From NCBI GenBank assembly GCA_027886175.1, contig JAJNNQ010000006.1:620001-684000 (forward strand): a DNA stretch of 64,000 bases, given 5' to 3'. The notes beneath the pieces are model-generated. The model saw only the letters and a list, made by a program, of their open reading frames with translations, was not told the DNA's origin and made no database searches. Made by a program: the position numbers and the translations under genes. Position 1 is the first letter of the stretch, and each line of letters begins with the position of its first letter. The DNA is from Phylloscopus collybita (taxonomy: Eukaryota > Chordata > Aves > Passeriformes > Phylloscopidae). Shown here one piece after another: positions 13,101 to 27,127 of the stretch.

Positions 13101-16100
13101 GAAAGTCTTCTATAACAGAGGTAATTGTATGTGTATGAAAATGAGGTAACTATAGAAGCTACTCAACTTTTGCTCCAAATGTATCTCAGCAATATGTAAA
13201 TGACAGCACGTTTTCCTTATGTTGATTTTCACTGCAGACTCCATTGGAACAATTGAGTTTTGGTGATTATAGACAGGCTGTTCTCTATTTCTAAAACCTT
13301 GAAGTACAAAAGCAGTTCCAGAAATAGAGGAATCCCAGAAAATGGCTTTTGATCAGTAAGTATACAGCACCTGAAAGGAATGGGAGAGGTGAAAGTGTGA
13401 GCAATGAAATGTACAGTATAGATGATCTTACTCACTCCATAGAATCCAGCACATGGTAGAGGCATCTAAATGGTGTGGTTAAAGACTAGGTGAGGAAAAT
13501 AACAGTGGTGTGCAGACTCCTGCTCTCCATCTGGCTTATCTGAACAGAGCTCCTTCAATTAACTCAGCAAGTCTCTAATCAGCAAGAAAGATCATAGTTT
13601 AACCACTGCCCACGTCACCAGTGCAGAAGGAATTAGCTCCCAAACCGAGCTCATCTGACCATGTTAGCACATAGTTATGTGTCTGTCTTTTCCATGTAAA
13701 AATTAACACACCTGACTTCACAGGTTTCAAATACTGGATTAGTTGGTCCCAAAAGCCCTATAAACTTAGGCAAACACAGGCTTCTGGATACCAGCCCAGA
13801 AACAGTTCTGTGTATTTTCTTAAATTCTGCATTGTGCTGTAACCCCCTAACAATTGTGATAGGAGACAGAGCTGCAGCAGCAGTGAGACCTTCAAAACTT
13901 CCTTTACGTGTTGCAGGAGGACAGCATTAGGAATGAATTCTTGGCATGCTGTCAGAAGTCCAGAACTTCTTGCAGCAGGAAAATCAGAATCAGGACTCTT
14001 ATGATCAAAGCTGTTCTGCCAGTGCTGCAGATGTTTTGTTTTGCTGTTTTGCATTGGAAACAAGGAGCAACGTTTTTGTATTTTCATTAATTAACATTCT
14101 TGGTCAAAATCATTTTACCCAGAAAGCTCAACTGAATAGCTTCTTGTTTTTTTCCTATTAAATCTTCCACATCCACTGCAAAATACATCAGTTCTCTGGA
14201 AAAAAATGTTCAGGCAGGCCACAGCATTCTTGCTCTAATCCACTCTCTCAACAGTTCGAGCAACCCCAGGGTGCATTTTCAAGGTTTGGAGGTAATTGCT
14301 ATTTGCTGACAAGTGGCAATAGTATCAGGCCCTGGAGTTTCTCTAATATTCAGTTCTTTGTCCTTTATTTTCCCTCTTTTGTTTACTTCAAATGCACTGA
14401 AACAAATGGTCATATAAATGTTAATGAATTACAGGCTCATTAATCGGACCTGGGTTTGCCTCCAAGTTTTAGCTGATCTCTCTCAGCCTTGTGAGCAATG
14501 TACTATGAAAATTCTTGAAAAGCCAGTTTAGTTTCAGAGAGTGGTGGTGGGAGGCTAATTATTATTTTGTAATGTTCTCAGACCATAACTTTTAGTGTAG
14601 TAAAAATGGGGGGGAAAGCCTTGAATGAAAGTCAAGAGCAAAATGTTCTTGCAAGGAGACCGACTGCTCATCCTGAACCAAGGGTCTGGTCTTCCAGTAA
14701 TAGGTGAGATACAGTAATGTCAAAACACGCCATGTGCACCAGCACTTGAGGTGCTGCTGCAAAAGATATGGCTGAATTTATGAAGCAGATGATCCTGTCT
14801 AGTCTACATTACACCTAGACACATCCTGTGACACTGGCAGTCAGTATTGCACTGCAAATACAGAGATGTGTGTTCCAACACTGCTCTGAGCTCACAGAGA
14901 CTCTGCTCTGCCTATTCGAGTTGACTGTGGCCATTGGGGTGAGGAGTCAATGGTGCAAGGCACAGCTGTAGTCACTCTGCATTTTTGACTGAGATTGGCT
15001 GGTTTTATTCATACTTAAAGGTTGTTCTAGCTTGGCTTCAGTATGTTTCAATTTTAAAATCTTCTGGAGCGTAGACTGAAATGTTTTCCATTTCCATTTC
15101 CATCACAGAACACACACACCCCACTCCCAACCTTAATTCATACTTGAAGAGGTGCTTGCAAACATGAACCTTTAAAAGTACAACCAAAAGGGCAGTCAGG
15201 AGCTCTGTGGGACAAGTAAAAAGCTTATAATAAATCTCTTCTCTCAGAACTGCATCTTAGTTCTCACTGCCTCTGTTTTTAAGCCCAGATCTCAACGTCT
15301 GAACTTTTCCCCAAGTAGCACATGACAGAGGCAGTTTGTGCCAGGTTCCAAAATCAGCTCTGAGAGACCTTTCCTGACCCCAGACAGAAGCCAGAGAAGG
15401 CAGTGTGACCTTACTGTGGGGTCACACAGTGACCATGTATTAAAAAAAATATGTTTTCTTTTTTGCCTTTCACTTCTGCAATTATGTGAATGTTTCATTT
15501 CCTCTTACTATACACTATTAACATAAGAATTGGTGTTTGAACTAAGTCAAAACAAATCCATAACGTCACTTGCCAGAGCATGGAAAGCAAAACATTGCAT
15601 TGGAAATCACAGCTCATCTTGCAAATTACATGATTAAAAAAATATAACAACTACAGCCAGTTCAATATTACTACTGTATCACATACTAGGCAAAACTAGA
15701 ACTCATGTATCTAACAGTCTTTAATTCTCAGATGCCTACTGGACACCTGTATTAAAAGACTAAAGTACTTTCTCCATGAGTTAAATATTCAGATCTAGGT
15801 GTGCAGTATATACAGTCTGTAGCTTTCACATTTTTCACATTAAAATTATTTTTTATATAAGCTAACAGTAGTTATCATTGTGTGCATTTTTATATAGTTT
15901 TTAATCTTTGAGATAGATATATAGATGATAATATATTGTTTAAATGTTGTGATGATAATACAAGCCTGTCTTTCTCCTTTTTGTGCCTTTCTGGTAAATT
16001 CATAGCTATTCTTAGTTACAGTTTTTAAACTAGTATGTCCTTCACCATAATGATATAAAAAACCAAATAAAGGACTTCAGAACTCTGAATATGACTGAAA

Positions 16101-18880
16101 TTGCACTGACCATGAAAAAAGGCTGTAACAGTGTCTGATGCTGTTCTTATCTCTGCAACAGAGCTTGATCAAGGGGATGCAATTCTTAAAAGCTTTGTAG
16201 TACTCAGTCTTCTTCCTTGAGGCCTTAAAGGGATCTCATCCCATAGACTGCACTTCTGAGCTGTTAGCAATGAGTCTTCAGGGTATTTCTGTGTGGTCTG
16301 TTACTGCCCATATGTACACGGTATGAATCAAGGTACTGAAACCAAAAAATGGAAATCCAAACTGAGTGCCAAGAACAAGACCTGAGCATCACAGGAAGAT
16401 CCTGTCTCTGCTGGGAAGCAGAAAAGTACTTTGACTCCTAAAAACATACAGGCTTAGCCCTGAACACCCTAGAAAGCGGCATGGCTCCAGCAGGGCTGGG
16501 ATATGGGACTTCCTCACTCTCAGTCCAAAACTCAGCCCTTTTTCATGCTTCTCTTTCAAGATTAACATTTTGTAACTTGGGCCAAATGCCACACTGTGAA
16601 AAAAAGCCTTATACCTCTCTGTAGACAAAACTTCAGCATCAGCACCATTGAAATATTATTATCATGTCAAGATCTCAGGTTCTCACTATCCATCCTGAAT
16701 GTCCATGATCTCCACAGTTTTGTTTCCCTACCTATGGAAATAAGTAATAACTCATTACAACTCCATTACATCAGAAGAGAAGATATGAAAGAAGAAACAC
16801 ACTTGGTCAATGTAACTACCAACCACCGTGGCTGTGTCTGGGAATGGAGATTATAATCAGAAATCAAGGAAATTATGAAAAAGAATTTTCCTGGTCCTTA
16901 ATTTTCAGTGGGCTACAAAAATTAGAAGATTCAGCCTTCAGTTTGCACTTTTCATGTGAAATGCCAAAAAAAAAAAAAAAGAATTGCAAATAAAGATCAT
17001 GCCCTGAGCCTTTGTCTGCCTAGGTCAGACTCCAGGTAGTAAAGATACCCACAAAATGATCAGGCTGAAAAAGCTGACCCTCAGGGAAGCAGCTTGCTTA
17101 TGAACAGGACTGTACACAGAAACTGAAATGGTGCCTTTTGTGTTCAGCAGCAGCAGACTTGTTCAATAAACTAATGGAGAAATTGCTATTTTTCTGTCTG
17201 TATTTCTTGTGTGAAGCATGTGACTGAGGGCTTTGGATGAAAGCCAAGTCTTTAAATAGCACTGGCCACCAGCAGAAATCCAAAGCAGTGGATAGTAAAC
17301 TCAGATTAACAGAAAGAAAGAAAAACTATCCTCATTTTCATGGCATTGCTCTTATGTGTCTGGCTGGAGCTCACCCCTTTGCCTTGCCCCACAGGATTTC
17401 TGTCTTGCTGTTTAGGGGCCCAGCACAGCTCTGGGCATCACGAGCACATCACACCCTGCACGCTCTCACCCTGTGTATGCAACATCCACTCCTCCCAAAA
17501 GCAGCTTCTCTCTAGGATGTTCAGCACAAACCCATTGGTGAATAGTGAGAAAACGCACCAAAAAGATGATCGGAATAATTTGCATATATTTGATGTTCAG
17601 CATAGTGCATCTGTTGCACGTTTCCATATTCATGCTGTTCTCGGAGGAGAATCGTTTGCTTTGTGCTGTAAAAGCTACGCCCCCCACGCCTCCCTCATTT
17701 CTCCGCATTCACTTGCTCCCATACGTAATAATTTTTTCAGTGGGATTTCTTCCTGGTTTCCTATCCCCATAGAGTAGTAATGTTTTGTTCTATGAAGCCC
17801 TGCAGGAGGTGGATAAACATTACTGGCCTCATTTCATGCATGGAGAATCTGAGACAGGAGGGTTATGCACACACTGCCATCGCAGAGAGGAGGGGCTGTA
17901 AGCACCAGTTTTGACTCACAGGAATTTCTCTGTTGCCTCACAGGTGTGTACTGTGCTCCCACCCACGCTCTCAAGCTTCTCAAAACTGAAGGATAGCATG
18001 ACCTTTTAGGAAAAACAAGCCCAAACCTAACAGGCACTATGTGTACCTTGGCCACAGTGGTTGTTATTTACAGCAGAAAAATATGTGCTCAACTTCGGAT
18101 GTGCATAAATGTGTTTTCTGTGTCCTGATGCACTTTGCTTGTACACATGTTTGGGGGTTGAGGCATTCACGTGTGGCAGGACAGGAGATTTGCTGTGTTT
18201 TAACGCCTGATGAGCCACAGCTGGAGGAATACAGGAACACTAGACCACATTGCAGAACAACTTAAAAATGAGACAGAGAGAGGGGGCCTGTGGCTGTACA
18301 AAAAAGTGCAGAGGGTGGATGTGATTTCTTGGCACTGCTGAAACAAGGCAGCCTGACCTCACAGCACCTCTGTAATCCTTCGCTTACTCAGGGATATCCA
18401 ACACTGCCTTGGCTGGGCATTTGAGCACAGTCATTAAACAGTAAGGAAGCTGGTGGCAGCTAAACCACCTGTCACATGGGAGGAAGGTTTTGCTTGCTCT
18501 TTCAAATGTTAAAACCAGGTCAGAACTGTAAGACAGCAGAATCAGATGAGGAGAAATCCTCAGGGCAACAGCTAATGTAATTGGCATAGCTGGGAGCTGG
18601 CGAGGCAGAATGGGCAGCTGTCCTCCCTCACCTCAGCATGGCCCCACAGTTTGTCAAGGGTTATTTCAGGGCAGAGAAACAGAGAGAGAAGATTCCCTAG
18701 CATCCTTAAGACTTTCTTGCCCCCTCAGTGTTTCTAGAAATGTTCTCCCCTAAGGCTGCATATGATTGACAAGTTAATAAAGGGCATTTAAAGATACCAA
18801 GATATCTTCCAAACTCCTCCCTGAAAAACATATAAATCTATGCAGAGGAAGGCAACATCTCAGTGTTACATTTCCTGACC
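7150..18880. other. Intergenic DNA between SLC25A30 and TPT1, left part
   Basis: About 11.7 kb in which I recognised no protein gene, structural RNA or clear full-length mobile element. Open frames are short, lack family resemblance and are not joined by convincing splice sites. The only marked repeat is the CTTTTT microsatellite at 11097-11160. Confidence 0.6.
11097..11160 (+). repeat. (CTTTTT)n microsatellite
   Basis: C residues recur every six bases from 11097 to 11151 with T between, giving ten units, followed by a T run to 11160. The Lys/Glu-repeat and Phe-repeat frames here are artefacts. Confidence 0.97.
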
Positions 18881-18884
18881 TCTA

Positions 18885-19160
18885 GCAGTCCTTCACTGTA
18901 GGGCTTCTTCCTGAGCCAGAAGTGCATAGTAGCCCTTTCTGCAATTTTTTAAATTGCTTTTGCAATAATCTAAACTTCTGGCATCCACAGCATTCTCAAG
19001 CAATAAGTTTCACAGGGTAGCTGTACACAAGATATTAAAAGGAGCCTTCTTTTGACCCTGCTGGACTTGTCACCTCATCATTTTCTTGATGTTCCCATAT
19101 TTCCCCTCTGCTGATAGACGGTGATTAGTTGGTCTCTTTTAATTTTCTCAGCTCTGCTGC
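18885..19160 (-). mobile_element. Ancient diverged CR1-like remnant
   Basis: The plus strand contains GCATCCACAGCATTCTCAAG followed by a degenerate 'aataagtttcacagggtagctgta' block and a 'tgaccctgctggacttgtcacctcat' block. This resembles the reverse complement of old sauropsid CR1 tails (words such as catccacagcat...gagttccacag and cacttcctt...). It is heavily decayed and the boundaries are approximate. Confidence 0.45.
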
Positions 19161-19358
19161 TGATTTCAAAGATTGCCATCATACCCACCACCCCAGATAC
19201 CTCTTTTTAAAGGTGGTATGTCCTATCCCAGATTAATATTTTGCTTCTTGCCTCTCTTCTTGGTACTGGTCCTACTTTTATCATACCTTTTTGACACTGG
19301 GAAGCCGGGCTTGCGTACGGCACTTGACATTCGGGCATATAACAATTACACACATAAT

Positions 19359-19387
19359 GTGTGTGTGTGTGTTTGTGTGTGTGTGTA
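19359..19387 (+). repeat. (GT)n microsatellite
   Basis: Near-pure GT dinucleotides with one TT interruption. Confidence 0.95.
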
Positions 19388-19389
19388 TT

Positions 19390-22300
19390 TGCTCTGTGTG
19401 CATGTATACTGACATATGGCAGGGATGTTTCTGGTTTTATTCTCTATTTCCTTCTTAAAATTTCATTAACAGTTTAGTCTTGTGATCAGCACTGAGAGAT
19501 GCTCTTATGTTTTCATGGAAGTATCTATTATCACTTCAGGCAACTCTGCCTTGAATTGGATTCATTAACTAAACTGCTTTTTTATGTAAAGCTCCTGAAG
19601 GAATACACGAGATGAGCTGGTTCTTCCATTTTTTCTCTCTACCCACACTATCATGGCTGTGGAGAGAGACTTCCATGTGCCTACTGACCCAGTGAAGGAA
19701 GCAAACAGTGAGGAACACGCTGGTTCATCCTGTGTGAAAGTACTCACAAATAATACAGTTGGGGTTTTTTTTAATAAATACAGATATTGTGTAGCCAAGT
19801 GTCTGTATAGAATGGGGCACACTGAACTCCATAAGGATCTGAGCTTCAGGCAGACCTCTAAATCCACATTAACACAGGTTATGAGCTACCCTATGTGTGC
19901 AACACTCACAGGGGAATGGTAGGGCCCAGCCTCAGTAAGCATTTATTCTGCAGAGGACGATGGACATCTCCAGCATCAGAAAATCTGAAAAACAAGGTAA
20001 GCAAACATCTCTCCAGAGAAGTGCATGTCTAACTAATCCCTCTAATGAAAGAAGACTGGCTGACTGAACACTCAAGGTCCTTTTCTACCCTTATCTTGAA
20101 GCGCCTCAGATTATCAGCCATCTCACAGATAGATAAACAGATCGGTCCCTATTTCCCCAGAGCATATTTGTGGATAGAATCTGCAAACACCTTCTTCTCT
20201 CATCCTTCTCTTAAAATTCCCCTTTTTGAATAGCTCCCACAGTGCTGCCATACATTTCTGGAACAATAAAGCAATTCAAAATCACACAGAAGCTGGGAGA
20301 TACGTCCTAGATGTCCAACATATCCTTTGCCACCCTTTTTGATTTTCACGGAAGGGAGGAATGTAGTGGACACAACATTCTTATCAGAAAATAATAAATA
20401 TCTGTCTTGAGGTCTTTGAAAATGGCAGCAGCTTTGTATTTCCAGCTGACATGTGTTATGATCTCAAGTTACTGGATTGTCATTTGAGAAGCTGTTTTTC
20501 AAAATGGAATCTTCTAGTCCTGTTGCCTGCTGTTCCCTACAGTATTTTAAAGCAATGCTTTGAGAGACTAAAAGGTTAATCTACCCATTTCCTTATAATG
20601 TGTATTGAATCCTGCCATTTTCCTGGAGCATCTACAGCAAAGTTTGTTTTTAAATGTCCTGCCCGCTGGTAGTGTCAGAATTCTAGGGATAACACCATTA
20701 ACATGCTGAGTGCTCTGATGATTGTTTCCCTATTGACAAGACTGAGAGCTCACGCTGTGTAACAATGACCTAAAAAGCACACAGGGATGAACTGAAATGG
20801 CAGAACTTAATTTCAGGCTTCATAAGATTTCTGAAGCAAATGCCATTTTGAAAAATGGCAACTGAGTGAGTTGAGCGTGGCAGGATTAGCCCCTGTAATG
20901 GTAAAGATCTCAACAGACCCAGCTCATCACGAGTGGATGCTAATTATCTGGAGTAAATGGTATCTGTGTGCAGCATCCAGCTGGCCAGGAGCCCAGAGCG
21001 GCTGCATCAGTTACAGGCCCAAGATCAAATTTTACTTGCGCTGGTCCTGGGTCACTTCAGGTGACATGGGAACGGTACCAACAGCAATGGGAAAAGCTCT
21101 GGCCTCCTACCAAGGTGAGCAGAGCCCTGCTTGATATCCACCGGCTCCTGTCTCGCCATCTAGTGGGGTGTCTCCACATGGCACAGGCGTTCCGAAAGCC
21201 TTAAGTCTGACACGAAAATAGAGAGCTCGTGGGAGGATGTGTTCTTTGAGCCTTCTCAATAGGGATCGCTAAGTTAACTGAAGATGTCTTCAGGGTGAAG
21301 AACTGGGCAGAGATGTTCGTCTTAGAAGCACTGGCTAACCTTGAAGTGGTGCCTGTGGATGGAAATTGTAACCTTGACTCATGTTGCAGTAAAACCAGCT
21401 CCATGGATGGAGCTGTGAGCTGCCCTGCTGAGATCCTCTTCCCAGGGCTCAGCAGCTGTTTGTGCTCAGCCCCGTCCCTCGCTCCCCACCTATGCTGTGC
21501 TGCAGCCATGCTGTGTCTGGCCCCATGTCTGCCTCATCCCAGCCCTGGTGTGGCTTTAGACATTGGTCCCACCCTGGGACTGAGCCCTTGCTGGGGAGAA
21601 CACTTCCCCTGCCTGCAGTTCCAGCTCCCCTTCCCTTATGTAGCTGGCCTGGCTGCTCCATGAGATGTCAGCTTGAGCTCTCTTAACAAAGGGATTTACT
21701 TGTGAGCTATCTCTGCTGTGGAGGTTAGATAGGATGAATTTCATTCCCATTCTTTGCAAAACAATTGAACCAGACAGGCATGCAGTGATTTATTTTTATT
21801 TTTTGGTGGATGACGTTATAAAACCTCCACTCTGTGGTAAGAATGGATCTCTCTGCAGAGAGACATCCCGGTTTATTGCTCACAGACTAAGGAGAGTCCC
21901 AGTAAACACAAGAAATTAAATCCCTGCTCACCTTTGCCTTAGGTTTGGCAGGGAAGAAGCCCTTTCCACAGCATACCTCTAATCTGAGTCACAGGACTGT
22001 ACCATATTGTATTTAAATAGGACTGAAAGAAGAAGTCACTAGGATTAAAGCTCTGGGCAGTGAATGCTTCTCCTTCTGTGCACAGGTGATTTCCATGCAG
22101 ACCCATCTTGCCATGTAGGGCAACATTCCTCCCTCATAGCATCCCTTTTCCAAACCCTCTTGTTTATTCTGAATAGGGATTTGAGGATATTGTATTTATC
22201 CTAATTGTATAACCACTCTAAACAGGTACAAATGGCAGCACATAGTTCATCTAAGAGTCACTTGGTGATGAACAGGGTGAAAAATGACCTACAGGCAGCC

Positions 22301-22776
22301 TGTCCCTTTGCTGTGGGGCAGAATCAGCCATTATCTGTGTCAATAATAACAGATCTAACATGATTTCTGATCTCCCGTGAGCAAGTTTCTAGATTATTCT
22401 CAAAAACCTACCAGGACAGAGAACTAGGTAGACAGCCTATTCTTTGCTTCTCTCTCTATTGGCTGTACTGGAAAACATTTCCAATGGCTAATCTAAATCT
22501 TCCTCACAGCAAAACAAACAAACTCATGTTCCTCCCACTCATTCCCTCTACTCTTGTGGACCCTTGCTGCTTAGTCCATACCTTTTTCAAAGGGTGTTGC
22601 TAAAGCTTGGAGTCAGTGCTCCAGGAAATACCAGCACCACCAAACAGAGCTCAGCCCCTCATATCTACAACAGCACAAGTTTCTTATCCATAACATCACC
22701 ACTTATCTACTCCAATATGGTATGGGCTTTTCTCAGAACAGGTGAAATAGACATTAAGATTTATTTTTTTTTCAAC
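19390..22776. other. Intergenic DNA between SLC25A30 and TPT1, middle part
   Basis: About 3.4 kb without a recognised gene or RNA. Its one notable element is the CTCF-type motif at 21153-21166. Open frames around 21200-21760 overlap on both strands and show no family resemblance. Confidence 0.55.
21153..21166 (-). promoter_or_regulatory. CTCF-type motif, reverse orientation
   Basis: TCGCCATCTAGTGG matches the reverse complement of the CTCF core (CCASYAGRKGGCRS) at 13 of 14 positions, missing only the outermost base. It lies about 7 kb upstream of TPT1. Binding is inferred from sequence alone. Confidence 0.6.
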
Positions 22777-22976
22777 TGAAAGACTGGTTAAGCATTGGAA
22801 CAGGCTGCCCAGGGATGTAGTTGAGTCACCATCCCTGGAAGTATTTAAAAGACAAGTAGATGTGGCACTCAGGGACATGATTTAGTGATGGACTTGGCAG
22901 TGCTGGGTTAATGATTGGACTCAATGATCTCAGAGGCCTTTTTCAAATTAAATGATTCTATGACTCTGTGATTCTG
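22777..22976 (+). mobile_element. CR1 LINE 3'-end fragment
   Basis: Plus-oriented CR1 tail with GCATTGGAACAGGCTGCCCA, then CCATCCCTGGAAGTATT, a 'gatggacttggcagtgctggg' block (22887-22907) and the terminal ATGATTCTATGACTCTGTGA repeats. The 3' end is intact, the 5' end truncated. Confidence 0.92.
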
Positions 22977-24591
22977 GTTCAGCTTTAGATCCACCAGTAT
23001 CCCAGATCTTCTCTGTAGAACTGCTGCCCAGTTCTCTGTCCTCTGTCTGTGGCTGATCATTTCTGCTCTGCACTCACAAGCATGACATCAGAGCATCCAT
23101 ATAGAATACATCATCATCTCAGCACTCCCTGGCATTTGCCAGCAGCAGAAGCCTACAACAGAGCAGAGGGCCAGGGCCAGGATTAGGCAGCACTTCCCCT
23201 ACTCACTCTTTCAATTTCTAATAATGTGTGGCTCAGAGCTTGTTTGAATGTTATGCTGCATCTTTCTGTTCAAAAGCCTTTGGTAAGTTTTCCTTTTAGT
23301 AAATGTTTGACTGCTCATTGACCTGCTGGCCTTGTCCAAATGCACTCTAACAATTCAGGCCACTTGTCCAGTGTGTCAAGATCACTTTTTAATTCCAATC
23401 TTAATCTCCAATACACTTGTGTTCCTTCCCAATGTAATGTTACTGCCACTTTAATGAATGCACCCTCTATTCCAACATTCAGGACATCAGTGGGACATAC
23501 TGGGAGCAGACCCGAGGATCAGCTGCAGGCCTTTCCACCACAGCCCTTTCAGCCACCTGGATGTTTATAAGGTTAGTAAGTGTAAAATTGCAGGTGGGCA
23601 GCACCTTGCTTCATAGTTCTTAACTTGCAAATCACAGTCCTGTTTTTCCTAAAAACGCAGCAGTTGCAGTGCCGGCTGACAGCCTCACACCCCCGAGGGC
23701 AGGGTTTTGGTGAGCTGGCTTGGTGCAAGCAGTGCCACAGAGAAAAGGGGTTTGTAGCTACGCAGTGACCTCTGTGTCTGCTGGCAGAAGTGCAGCAGCC
23801 AGCGAGAGAAACAGAGCTCTCAGGGTCCCTCCCGGCTGCAGCGAGAGGAACTGTAAATACTGAAAACGCCAAGGTGAGAACACCTGCAGTTGTTCTGAGT
23901 GCAAAAGGGGTTGTTGCTCAACAGAAGACCTTCCTTGTATTCTAAAAAGTGATCCCTTTGTCTGGGATACCTTCATCTATCTAGTCCAGTATAACATGGT
24001 TTATCATTTGTGAATAGATCTGAGCTGATAAGCTACACTAATGATCAAAGCTCAACTCTTTCAAATACTAATCTTGGGATCTGGGATTCTGGCTTAGTAC
24101 ACTGCCAATGTAAATCTAAATTATGGATTTTGGCTCGAGATCCAAAACAGTCAAAGAATTGCCAAGCACTGAAAGACTGACTATATTCATAACATAAACT
24201 CACCTGAAAGAATAAAACTGGTGGTCTGGCTTTTTAAGATCAATTCCCAATTAATAAGAAGGGGTAACAAACAGTGATCAAATCTTTATTGCCTGGAAAT
24301 GCCCCGGGGAAAGAACATGAAGGAAACCGGTTAAAAGCTACAGTTTCCATCTGTGTGTGTTGGAAGAGGGGCTACAAAGTCACAGGTCTTTGTTTCAGTC
24401 CTATATTCCAGATTTATGAAGACATGAGCTGATCATGTGCATCCTCTCTGCCAAAGCCTTTGTGCTGGGAGATGCACTGGGGAAGAGAGCACTGGGCACC
24501 AGGCACAGACTGTCCTGGCAGCCTCTCTGCAGTGCCAGGGCTTGCTCAGTCCTTTAATCTTAATTTTCCTCATTTCTTTTACCAGCAGATA

Positions 24592-24625
24592 TGTGTGTGT
24601 ATACATATATATGTATACACACACA
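24592..24625. repeat. 34-nt perfect palindrome of alternating TG/TA/CA
   Basis: The left arm TGTGTGTGTATACATAT is the exact reverse complement of the right arm, with no spacer (centre between 24608 and 24609). Alternating purine-pyrimidine composition makes it able to extrude a cruciform or adopt Z-DNA. Confidence 0.95.
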
Positions 24626-25376
24626 CTTAGGATCCTCTCCCTCCACTTCCAGCAAATCAGGTAAAACATCACCATTATTATGTGAGTTTCACAGCCTTTT
24701 ACAAATGTTAGAAGAACACACTGGTGCTATCCCTGATGTCATAGCCCAGTATCACCTCTCCACTGATTGTACCCTGCAGGAGACATAGCTGAAGGCAGGA
24801 TCTCCTCCCTCTTCTTACAGCTCAGTGGGAGTTGCCACAATGGGCTGAAAATGTACTGTTTATTTAGAGAAAGAATGGTGTAGTATCAGTTGTCATCTGG
24901 CACTTTAATCCTTAATCCAAGACACAATTAGTTGAGCCTATCCAGATGTTAATGTTGATGGAAGTAATACTGCAGTAATTCACAACAGTCTGAGGTGTGG
25001 CTTTCCATGAGAAAGGCTTCTTGAGGGACTCTGCAGACACCTGCCTAGAAAATCCTCCTCAAAGGATAATAGTGTATAGTAATAGTAATTAGAAGACTCA
25101 TCTATAAACCCATAGGATTTCCACCAGTCCTTCAGGATTTATACAACTTGAAAAGTGAGGTGCACTATCAGAAAAACGTATCACATCATTTTGGCCATCA
25201 ACCAGCAGCTAAAAAGGTGGAGGGATGGAGGGAGGCAGGGACCACATTTTTAACCTATCACTCTGAAATGTGAATCCAACCTTGGCTGGATATGAGAAGT
25301 GCTTGAAGAAGCTGCCGGGACGGGACAGAAAGCAGGTAAGGAACATTAAGGTTTACTCAAATGTCATTGTTTTCTG

Positions 25377-25433
25377 AAAAAAAAAAGAAGAAAAAAAAAA
25401 AAAAGGGGGGGGGGGGTGGTGCGGGGGAAGCAT
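25377..25433 (+). repeat. A-run joined to a G12 run
   Basis: A10 at 25377-25386, A14 at 25391-25404, then G12 at 25405-25416 and GGGGG near 25423. This is a homopolymer microsatellite with G-quadruplex potential. Confidence 0.95.
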
Positions 25434-27127
25434 TTTCAAACCTATTTCACAAAGTATCAGCACAGGACATAATTCTCTGGTCATATGGGATCGCAGGAAA
25501 ATTTCAGCACTGATACCTCAGTGAAGCCTATGCCAATTAAAACACTGCTAACTTCAGCTTGATACTGATTTAACTTAGCTCCACATCAAACTGGTGTTCA
25601 CACAGGAGCCTTGACCCATTTAACAGATGAATTTTTAAATGACTTCTCACATTTTATACCTGCAACTTTTAATACAGACCAACAGGCAAGGCAAAGAAAC
25701 CTGAAGGTCCATCTACCTTCACATTGTGCTAAAGGCATTCTACTCTGACTTCAGAGTAGAAGAGTCAACTGATGAATTTGTAAGAGGTTTCTGGACTACT
25801 GCAGAAATATCCATTTTTCTAGAACAGTCTCTCGAAAATAAAACCAAATCGAAGCACACCTACTAACTGGATGTTTTTAGCTGCATATTACACTATGTAG
25901 AAGGAGCCAAATGTTCCCCTGTCACTCAACACACTGCTAAAGATGTAAGTTGCTCTTTTTCTACTGTGGTTTGTAAAAAGAGGGGCTATCTTTTATCAGG
26001 CTACCACTGAGAAAAAAAGCACCAAACCAAACAGGATAAGCTTTTGGGCAGAAGCCCCTTCTTCAGGCCTGAAATTGCAGCAGTAGTCTTGAAGGTGAAA
26101 AGCAGCAGAGAATGACTTATAAATTTAATTAGATTATGTAAGCAGCTAGACCATCTGAAAAAAAAAAAAAAGAAAAAAGAAAAAGGGTACTGATATCTGG
26201 AGCAAAGAAAGGAAGAGCAGGGGAGTAGGAGATAAAAAGGAAGCTCCACTGGCACACGAAAAGAAAGCAATGAGAAATTTACTGCCTAAGGAAGGTGAGG
26301 GACAGGGAATTGTGTCCTGTGCCCTGATGTCTCTGCCAAGTCCAGGATCATTAGCACCATTAAGCGTTTCAGGTCCCATGATGTCTTTTGAAGGTATTTT
26401 GTCAATGTCTCTTAAGAATCGGAGTTCAAGTGAGGTCTTGACTTGTTTCAGCTGTGACAGGCTGCTGCAGAAAAGTATGTCCAAAGGGGGAAAAATAGGT
26501 CTAGGCATTACTGCCCTTCCATCTTTCATCTCAACCCTGACAACTGAGCTAAATCTCACTTCTCCTTGGAAAAATAAGAAAAATATACCTGCCCCAGCCA
26601 GCCCCTTTGCAAGTGCATAAGCAGTGTCTCTGAACATACCCAACTCAATTTCCCTGAGGGATTTATAACAGGAAGAGTCCAACAGCTTCCTAATCATTTC
26701 CCTGTTTTGAAAACATCACTTATTTGGAGGAGGTGCAGTGCCCAGAGCAAATGTATGTTCATGCATACCCAGTAGGGTGAATGACTCTCTGTGACTGTGT
26801 CACAGTCCTTGAAAGGTCCGGAGCCCTTCAGCATCGAGTGTGGATCACGGTGAGGAGGCGGCAGCTGGAAGTGGCCAGGACAGCTCACACAGACACACAC
26901 CTGTCAGGCTGCCCACGGAGGGGACACCCTGGCTATGGTGGGACATAGGCAGTAGCGCTTCCCCGGAGTGCTTGGGAAAAGCTGGGAGCAGTTTTCCTTG
27001 GAAAGTCAGTGTGTCGATTTACAGAGGCTGCCTCTGTTAAATGGGAGGTTAGTTTGAAAAATGTGGGTGCAAAGATGCTTCCTAATACAACACCAGGAAA
27101 AGAGAGTGGATAATTGCGTCTCTGAAG

